DNA from: an uncultured Collinsella sp.
GTDB lineage: Bacteria > Actinomycetota > Coriobacteriia > Coriobacteriales > Coriobacteriaceae
Direction: 5' to 3'
Assembly: GCA_900540905.1 (NCBI GenBank)
Contig: UQHR01000024.1
Span: forward strand, 1 to 38,427
Length of the DNA: 38,427 bases
The notes beneath the pieces are model-generated. The model saw only the letters and a list, made by a program, of their open reading frames with translations, was not told the origin of the DNA and did no database searches. Both the position numbers and the translations under genes were made by a program. This document shows, in pieces, positions 31,172 through 38,427 of the stretch (within the stretch, counting starts at the first letter, position 1; every line of letters begins with the position of its first letter).

Positions 31172-32031
31172 TACTTAAGCACCCAATTATCGAAAGACAG
31201 ACCGTAATCTGCATATTTATCGCAGAGGTCCTTAACCGTGCCGTCCTCATAGAGCGCCTTGAGCGACTCGGTCACGGCGTCGGCAGACTTGGTGTCGCCC
31301 TTCTTAAAGCCAACAGCGTAGTGCTCGTTGGACAGCGGCTCATCGAGCTGCGTATAGGCATCGGGCTTAGCGGCAAGCTGATACTGAGCGATCGAGAGGT
31401 CGCACGCAACGGCATCGACCGCGCCGCTCTCGAGCTGCATAAACGCCGTGTTGTACTCGCCGATGGTATCGAGCGTGGCAAACGTCGCGGCCAGATCCTT
31501 CTGGTCGCCCTCGAGCACGTCCTGCGCGGCGGAATCAGTCTGGGTGATCACGGTCTTGCCCGCAAGGTCATCCCAGCTCTTGATGCCCGCGTCCTTCTTG
31601 ACCACGAGCACCTGCTCGTTGAGCATGTACGGCTCGGAGAACGTGTAGTCGTCCTCGCGACCCTCCATGGTAAAGCCGTTCCAGATGCAGTTGATGACGC
31701 CCGAGTTGAGCAGCGTGTCCTTGGCATCCCAGTCGATAGCCTCATACTCAACGTCCCAGCCCTGCTTGTCGGCAACGGCCTTGGCAAGGTCGAGGTCAAA
31801 ACCGGTGTACTCGCCGTCGTCGCCCACAAAGCCATACGGAGGATAGGACTTGTCAAAGCCCACGACGAGCTTCTTGGACTCCGCCGCGCCCTTCACGTCC
31901 TTGGCTGCGGCAGAACCTGCTGCGGAGCCCTTGTCGGCGCCGCCGCCACAGCCAACCAGGCCAAGGCCGAGTACCGTGGCAAGCGAGCCGGCTAGACCAA
32001 CAAACTGGCGACGAGACATATCGGTATTCAT
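31171..32031 (-). CDS. Amino acid ABC transporter substrate-binding lipoprotein
   Basis: This 286-residue binding protein has an N-terminal SRRQF twin-arginine-like start, a hydrophobic segment and a lipobox LVGC with Cys28. A Gly/Ala/Ser linker leads into the SBP_bac_3 domain (about 52-280; LVVGFDKSYPPYGFVGDDGE, FDLDLAKAVADK). The R-R followed by a lipobox suggests possible Tat export before lipidation. It captures a polar amino acid for the permease. The ATG at 32031 follows AAGGGGGA. One of the shared 18-base operators lies 20 bases upstream of the start codon, downstream of a good promoter. Confidence 0.95.
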   Translation of the reverse strand: MNTDMSRRQFVGLAGSLATVLGLGLVGCGGGADKGSAAGSAAAKDVKGAAESKKLVVGFDKSYPPYGFVGDDGEYTGFDLDLAKAVADKQGWDVEYEAIDWDAKDTLLNSGVINCIWNGFTMEGREDDYTFSEPYMLNEQVLVVKKDAGIKSWDDLAGKTVITQTDSAAQDVLEGDQKDLAATFATLDTIGEYNTAFMQLESGAVDAVACDLSIAQYQLAAKPDAYTQLDEPLSNEHYAVGFKKGDTKSADAVTESLKALYEDGTVKDLCDKYADYGLSFDNWVLK

Positions 32032-32050
32032 GGTATCCCCCTTGATAGCA

Positions 32051-32068
32051 CTTTAGTTAGGTAAAGTG
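32051..32068 (-). promoter_or_regulatory. 18-base palindromic operator, copy 2 (ABC operon)
   Basis: The minus strand reads CACTTTACCTAACTAAAG; with two further bases it is CACTTTA-N6-TAAAGTG, a perfect 7-base inverted repeat (32049-32068). It lies between the start site and the ribosome binding site, a place typical of repression. Confidence 0.7.
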
Positions 32069-32086
32069 AGTCATGTAACGTTCAGA

Positions 32087-32115
32087 ATCATACACTCTAC
32101 CTTGATAAAGTACAA
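32087..32115 (-). promoter_or_regulatory. Promoter of the amino-acid ABC operon
   Basis: On the minus strand TTGTAC (32115 to 32110), 17 bases and TATGAT (32092 to 32087) give a strong promoter. The -35 lies inside a second small palindrome, CCTTG/CAAGG (32100-32104/32113-32117). The start site would be near 32080. Confidence 0.75.
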
Positions 32116-32219
32116 GGGAGGGGTTGCCCGGCACGGGCGGGGAGCGGCGCGTAATTAAGTTTCCTGCTCTACAGTCCTGCGCAAGACGGAAAGCACGCGT
32201 GGAGCACAAGGTTGGAGCA

Positions 32220-32358
32220 CCCGGCTGGGCGGCACCCGGCGCGGAGTTTAATTTGCTGCTCTACAGTCCTGCTCACGACGGAGGCCACATTAAGTGGCCT
32301 CCTGTTCGTGCGGAACTCGCGACAAATTAAACTCCGCGCCGGGTGCCGCCCAGCCGGG
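32220..32358. repeat. Long nested inverted repeat (family F, copy 2)
   Basis: A perfect 35-base outer arm (32220-32254/32324-32358) encloses a perfect 9-base inner hairpin (GGAGGCCAC/GTGGCCTCC, 32280-32288/32294-32302). Part of the left interior, beginning TGCTCTACAGTCCTGC (32257), is repeated outside the element at 32165-32180, 92 bases to the left, with ACGGA following in both. The build matches copy 1 at 3719-3843. The gap 32032-32461 otherwise holds only the ABC operon control region. Confidence 0.88.
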
Positions 32359-32461
32359 AGACAACGTACTCGGGACCTAAAATAGCCTCCTCCAAACGAG
32401 CACGTTGAATGCACGGTACAATTGCTTCGGACTTTTCTTTTATTTAATAGTGGAGTTATCG

Positions 32462-33910
32462 ATGGCAGAATCTCGTGCTGAGCGTAGGGCTCGTCGTGCT
32501 TTGATCGAAGCGGCTGAGGGGTCGGAGGAGAAAAAGGCTCCTAAGAAATCTAAGTCGCCTAAGGATGCGAAGGTTAAATCGGGCAAGAGCAAGGTTAAAG
32601 CCAAGCGTTCTGGCACTCGTCAGGGTGGAACCAAAGATTCCGAGGCTCGCTCTAAGCGCTCGCATAAAGATTCGGCCAAGCCTGCTCGTAAAGCTGTGGA
32701 TCCCAAGTCGCCTTGTTCCATCATGAGGGCTTGTGGTGGGTGTACGGCGCTCAATCGTCCCTACAAGAAGCAACTGGCCGCTAAGCAGGCTGCTATGGAG
32801 GAGTTGTTTTCCGAGCTTTGCGAGCGTGAGGGCATCGCCGTTGATCCTATTCGCGGTATGGGTGTCACCTTGGGCGATCCGGGTAAGTATCCTGCGCCGC
32901 GTGGGTTTCGTCATAAGGCCGCGACTCCTTTTGCTCCCGGTAAGGAGGGCGCTGTCCGTTGCGGTTTCTTTGAGCGCGGCACGCACAAGATCGTTGCCGT
33001 GCCCGAGTGTCCTGTCGAAGCGCCGGGTGCCCGTCAGATTCTCAACGGCATCGCACACGAAGCCGAGCGCCTGCACATTCCCGCTTTTAACGAGGACAAA
33101 CATCTGGGCCTGCTTCGCTATGCCGTCGTTCGTTGCGGCTGGCGTACCGACCAGATCATGGTTACCCTCGTGACCGCCCAGCGCGATCTTCCGCATGCGC
33201 AGGAGTTCTTTGAGGCCGTCGCCGCGCTCGATCCGCATATCGTCACCGTTGCGCAGAATATCAACGGGCGACCCGGTAACGCCATCCTGGGCGAGGAGAC
33301 TCGCATCGTCTATGGCGCCGAGTGCATGCGCGACCAGCTGCTCGGTTGCGAGTTCGATATCTCCCCTACCGCGTTTTACCAGACCAACCCGCAGCAGACC
33401 GAGCTGCTCTATCAGCTCGCGATTGACGGCATGGACCTGCAGCAGGGCGACGTGCTTATGGACGCTTACTGCGGCAGCGGCACCATCGGCCTGTGCGCCG
33501 CAAAAGATGCTCAGGACAAGGGCGCTGGCATTATGCTGCTCGGCGTTGAGCGCAACCCTGCCGGCATCGCCGATGCACGCCGTAATGCCGAACTCAACGG
33601 CCTCACCCGCAACGCGTGGTTTATGGCCGACGACGCCACCGATTACATCCTGGACGCCGCCGACAACAACGAGCGCGTCGACGTTCTCTCCATCGACCCA
33701 CCGCGCGCCGGCTCTACGCCCGAGTTCCTTGAGGCCGCCTGCACGCTCAAGCCGCGCCGCATCACCTACATCAGCTGCAACCCTGTGACCCAGGAGCGCG
33801 ACCTACACCAGCTCCTCGACGGCGGCTACCGCCTGCTCAAGATCACGCCGGTCGACATGTTCCCCCATACCGACCACACCGAGACTGTCGCGGTCCTCGA
33901 GCGCCGCTAA
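32462..33910 (+). CDS. RNA 5-methyluridine methyltransferase (TrmA/RlmD class)
   Basis: This 482-residue SAM-dependent enzyme methylates uridine in rRNA or tRNA. Residues 1-80 are a Lys/Arg/Ser-rich, probably disordered extension. Iron-sulfur cysteines follow (Cys85, then CGGC at 91-94, and VPECP further on). The methyltransferase domain shows DAYCGSGTIGL for SAM, SIDPPRAGS, and ISCNPVTQERD with the nucleophilic Cys. QTNPQQTELLY is also typical. The ATG at 32462 follows GTGGAG. Codons in the first 180 residues are richer in T-ending forms than the rest of the gene and its neighbours. Whether the target is 23S rRNA or tRNA cannot be settled. Confidence 0.92.
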   Translation: MAESRAERRARRALIEAAEGSEEKKAPKKSKSPKDAKVKSGKSKVKAKRSGTRQGGTKDSEARSKRSHKDSAKPARKAVDPKSPCSIMRACGGCTALNRPYKKQLAAKQAAMEELFSELCEREGIAVDPIRGMGVTLGDPGKYPAPRGFRHKAATPFAPGKEGAVRCGFFERGTHKIVAVPECPVEAPGARQILNGIAHEAERLHIPAFNEDKHLGLLRYAVVRCGWRTDQIMVTLVTAQRDLPHAQEFFEAVAALDPHIVTVAQNINGRPGNAILGEETRIVYGAECMRDQLLGCEFDISPTAFYQTNPQQTELLYQLAIDGMDLQQGDVLMDAYCGSGTIGLCAAKDAQDKGAGIMLLGVERNPAGIADARRNAELNGLTRNAWFMADDATDYILDAADNNERVDVLSIDPPRAGSTPEFLEAACTLKPRRITYISCNPVTQERDLHQLLDGGYRLLKITPVDMFPHTDHTETVAVLERR

Positions 33911-33921
33911 TCACCAGCACA

Positions 33922-33955
33922 AGAAAGGGGCGGCCCATCTGGACCGCCCCTTTTC
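33922..33955 (+). terminator. Terminator of the methyltransferase gene
   Basis: AAAGGGGCGG/CCGCCCCTTT (33924-33933/33944-33953) is followed by T; it lies between converging genes and may serve both. Confidence 0.88.
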
Positions 33956-33973
33956 ATGGCGATGCGAACGCCG

Positions 33974-34795
33974 TTACATGCTCTTGCGCAGGTCGCATAC
34001 ACCAGCCGCCGCCATCTCGCGCAGCAGCGTCTCGCGGTCGCGCGTCACAATCAGATCCAACGGGAAGTGAATCTCGTCGAGCATCTTACGGGCATGGTCG
34101 AGCTTGCCAATGGCCATGCCGATGTGCGCGTCGGTCGAAACGCCAATGCCCACACCCAGCTCGGCGCAACGCACGGCGATCTTGCGGCACACGTCCCAAT
34201 GCTCGGTATCAGCGCCATGCTCAAGACTATGGTTGTTGATCTCGATGATCTTGTGCTTGGCCTTGGCCGCCAACAGCACCTCATCGATATCGAACGGCAC
34301 GCCCGAACGACCCGTATGCCCAAGCATGAACACCTTGGGGTGCTCCAGGGCATTGATGTACATCTGGGTCGTTTGGGCGAGCGTCGCGCCTTCGGCAAAC
34401 TGCGGGTTATGCACGCTTGCCACCAAATAATCCAAATTACGCGTCACCAAATCGAACAGCGTATGCTGACGGCTGTACGCATCGCCGGCGATATCGAGCG
34501 AAACGGGAATGTCTTCGCCAAACAAGCTACCGTCCAGCGATACGATATCGGCCTCGGCGCCACGGAGCAACAGCACGCCGCTCCAAATGCGCGGCCAGAT
34601 ATCCTGGTTGATAAAGAACTGGAAACTACGCAGGTCATTGGGACAAGGTGTAACCATCGAACTTAAATGATCGGCGGAACCGAGCACCTGAAGGCCGCGC
34701 TCGGCCGCCCAATATATGTTCTGCTCAATGGTCGAATACGCATGCGCAGAGAACATCGTATGAGTATGGATATCACAAGAAAGCAGGTAGGGCAT
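33974..34795 (-). CDS. PHP domain metal-dependent hydrolase (YcdX-like)
   Basis: This 273-residue PHP-domain protein shows the metal-binding series in order: DIHTHT (8-13), SADH (about 40-43), RGAEAD (about 78-83), ASVHN (about 125-129), GHTG and STDAH (about 215-219). PHP proteins of this group are phosphatases or phosphoesterases with three metal ions; the substrate is unknown. The ATG at 34795 follows AAGGAG. It is transcribed alone on the minus strand, upstream of the terminator it shares with the methyltransferase gene. Confidence 0.9.
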   Translation of the reverse strand: MPYLLSCDIHTHTMFSAHAYSTIEQNIYWAAERGLQVLGSADHLSSMVTPCPNDLRSFQFFINQDIWPRIWSGVLLLRGAEADIVSLDGSLFGEDIPVSLDIAGDAYSRQHTLFDLVTRNLDYLVASVHNPQFAEGATLAQTTQMYINALEHPKVFMLGHTGRSGVPFDIDEVLLAAKAKHKIIEINNHSLEHGADTEHWDVCRKIAVRCAELGVGIGVSTDAHIGMAIGKLDHARKMLDEIHFPLDLIVTRDRETLLREMAAAGVCDLRKSM

Positions 34796-34895
34796 CGGGT
34801 CTCCTTATCCGGTATGGCCGTCGCGTATATTCATTGTACGCATAGCCTTCGGCAGTCGTAAAACCGCTTCATCCCAATCACACAACGGCACAGAC

Positions 34896-34926
34896 AACGG
34901 GGTCCGGCTTAACACCAAACCCCGTT
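34896..34926 (-). terminator. Hairpin ending the aminotransferase gene
   Basis: AACGGGGT/ACCCCGTT (34896-34903/34919-34926) lies 29 bases past the stop; inner bases pair partly. No long T-run follows. Confidence 0.6.
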
Positions 34927-34954
34927 TCACGTAAAACATTACAAGCAGAGCGCT

Positions 34955-36145
34955 TTACTTTGAACGATACTCATCTGCCAGCTGCTTCCACGCAGGCAGC
35001 GAGTTGACAATCGTCTCGTAACTCACGCAGTAGCCCAAACGGAACCAGCCCGGCATACCAAAGCTGTCCGAGGGCACTGCGAGCAGTTCGTACTTCTTCG
35101 CGCGCTCGCAGAAGGCGTTCGCATCGGGCTCCAACGCCTTTACCCACAGGTAGAATGCACCATCAGGCTCAACAAACGTGTAGCCGTACTCCGCCAGCGC
35201 ACCGGTAAGCGCTGCGCGGTTGCGCGCATAGGCCTCAACATCGCTCGGCTCATCGATGCAGTCGATGATCACGCGCTGGAAGAGCGCCGGCGTGCACACA
35301 AAGCCAAGCGTACGGGCGGCACCGGCAACGGCGGGCATCAGGCGAGCAGCCTGCGGGTTCGTGTTGGGGACCAAAATCCAGCCCACACGCTCACCCGGAA
35401 GCGAAAGCGACTTGGAATACGAGTAGCACACGATAGTGTGCTCGTAGATCGAAGGTACCCAAGGCACCTCGGCACCATAGGCAATCTCGCGATACGGCTC
35501 ATCCGAGATCAGCGTAATCGGGTTCTCGGGATCGCGCTTGGCGTTGACCCCGCGTAAGACATTGGCCAGACGCGTCAGCGTGTCGCATGTATATACGGCA
35601 CCGGTCGGATTGTTGGGCGAGTCGATAATGACGGCAGCCGTCTTATCGGTGATCGCCTTGAGCACGTTGTCCACGCTCAGCTGGAACGTGTCTTCATCAG
35701 CAGGCGCCTCAACACACGTGCAGCCGGCCTTCTCAATCCAAACGCGATACTCCGGAAAGTACGGGGCGATAACAATAACCTCGTCGCCCGGGTTCGTAAC
35801 GGCGTTGAGCGTACAGGTGAGCGAAGCCGCGGCGCCCACCGTCATAAAGACGTCCTTACCCTCATAGTTCGTTCCAAAGCGGCGGTTGAGCGATTCGGCG
35901 ACGGCTGCTCGACATTGCGGCAGGCCCGGAGCGGGGGTGTAGCCGTGCAACTGATCACTCGGCAGCTCCAGGGCCTTCTTAATCGACTCAGCCACGGCAG
36001 CCGGCGCCGGAACGCTCGGATTGCCCAGCGAAAAATCGAATACGTTTTCCGCACCGATCTGCGCCTTGCGCTCAAGGCCATAGCTAAAAATCTCACGGAT
36101 GATGGAGCTTTCCGCACCGCGAGCATACATAGTTTCGTTGATCAT
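34955..36145 (-). CDS. Pyridoxal-phosphate aminotransferase, class I
   Basis: This 396-residue fold-type I aminotransferase has SLGNPSVPAP at the N terminus, IDSPNNPTGAVY, the Asp in ISDEPYREI, the PLP lysine at about residue 245 in SYSKSLSLPGERVGW, and the terminal Arg in MPGWFRLGYC. The exact substrate pair (Asp, Ala or aromatic amino acids) cannot be read. The ATG at 36145 follows AAAGGGGAA; a longer in-frame start at 36244 would cross the operator and a palindrome. The gene has its own promoter region, with one of the three shared 18-base palindromes 33 bases upstream of the start. Confidence 0.92.
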   Translation of the reverse strand: MINETMYARGAESSIIREIFSYGLERKAQIGAENVFDFSLGNPSVPAPAAVAESIKKALELPSDQLHGYTPAPGLPQCRAAVAESLNRRFGTNYEGKDVFMTVGAAASLTCTLNAVTNPGDEVIVIAPYFPEYRVWIEKAGCTCVEAPADEDTFQLSVDNVLKAITDKTAAVIIDSPNNPTGAVYTCDTLTRLANVLRGVNAKRDPENPITLISDEPYREIAYGAEVPWVPSIYEHTIVCYSYSKSLSLPGERVGWILVPNTNPQAARLMPAVAGAARTLGFVCTPALFQRVIIDCIDEPSDVEAYARNRAALTGALAEYGYTFVEPDGAFYLWVKALEPDANAFCERAKKYELLAVPSDSFGMPGWFRLGYCVSYETIVNSLPAWKQLADEYRSK

Positions 36146-36169
36146 CTGTTCCCCTTTCGCATAGGCGCT

Positions 36170-36195
36170 ATTGTACGCTTTAGTCGAGCAAAGTG
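36170..36195 (-). promoter_or_regulatory. 18-base operator, copy 3, next to the aminotransferase promoter
   Basis: CACTTTGCTCGACTAAAG (minus strand, 36195 to 36178) sits directly upstream of a TACAAT -10 (36175 to 36170), inside the expected spacer. A bound protein would compete with RNA polymerase. The -35 is weak. Confidence 0.6.
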
Positions 36196-36205
36196 CCGCA
36201 GCAAT

Positions 36206-36265
36206 GTTGATTGGGGACAGACTTAAATGCGTGAAAACGCTCATTTAAGTCTGTCCCCAATCAAC
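36206..36265. repeat. Palindrome family D (GGGGACAG in the stem)
   Basis: A perfect 24-base arm (36206-36229/36242-36265, beginning GTTGATTGGGGACAGACTTA) has a GCGT-GAAA-ACGC tip. Here GGGGACAG lies in the stem and not in the loop. It stands between the aminotransferase promoter and the ftsH terminator. Confidence 0.88.
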
Positions 36266-36284
36266 AGACGGCCCCATATCGCTC

Positions 36285-36323
36285 AAAAGAAAAAGCCTCC
36301 GCAGGTTTCCCCGCGGAGGCTTT
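36285..36323 (-). terminator. Terminator of ftsH
   Basis: AAAGCCTCCGC/GCGGAGGCTTT (36292-36302/36313-36323) is followed on the minus strand by TTCTTTT; it lies 12 bases past the ftsH stop. Confidence 0.9.
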
Positions 36324-36334
36324 CGCTACAAGAA

Positions 36335-38427
<2,093 letters not shown>

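Overview
The window looks like a chromosomal segment of a high-GC Gram-positive anaerobe of the class Coriobacteriia, most like Collinsella. This is an inference from G/C-ending codons, the gene families present and the style of the intergenic palindromes; no search was run. About 27 convincing protein genes and one tRNA gene (Ser, anticodon UGA) fill most of it. No rRNA, CRISPR array, prophage or intact insertion sequence is visible.

Layout, left to right. A noncoding palindrome (78-237) precedes a fused tRNA adenosine deaminase/glycerate kinase gene, which diverges from tRNA-Ser. Next come a TetR regulator divergent from lemA, ilvE, a DedA membrane protein and cysE. A MarR regulator and a heterodimeric ABC exporter form an overlapping operon (6887-11119) with a readable promoter and two operator-like boxes. 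Then follow a 96-residue orphan, a nitroreductase, a membrane-anchored unknown, a degenerate NtrC-like Fis regulator, a YeiH-type transporter divergent from a GntR regulator, and glmS. A 540-base gene-free stretch before a LacI regulator is packed with palindromes. After it lie a HAD phosphatase divergent from larE, and a PTS group (BglG/LicT antiterminator, EIIBC permease, NIF3-like protein). The right third carries a secreted nuclease, an EF-G-like GTPase, a polar amino-acid ABC transporter operon, an RNA m5U methyltransferase, a PHP hydrolase, a class I aminotransferase and ftsH, which runs off the right edge.

Two layers not explained by the genes stand out. First, an 18-base imperfect palindrome, consensus YACTTTRCYYRRYTAAAG, lies in the same orientation upstream of ilvE, the amino-acid ABC transporter and the class I aminotransferase. 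Every variable position differs only by transitions. It looks like the operator of an unnamed amino-acid regulon. Second, at least a dozen intergenic palindromes fall into several families (named A to G here). Many share a GGGACAG core inside unrelated stems, and five are nested between glmS and the LacI gene. They resemble REP-type elements, but no REP transposase lies in the window.

Several proteins carry altered key residues. The EF-G-like protein lacks the switch-II His and the NKxD motif. The NtrC-like regulator lacks the Walker A Lys. The LicT-type antiterminator has Cys for the second PRD1 His. One half of the ABC exporter has Asp for the catalytic Glu. LarE has the three-cysteine arrangement typical of [4Fe-4S]-type enzymes. 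The most useful checks are genome-wide motif scans for the operator and palindromes, and alignments for the altered residues.
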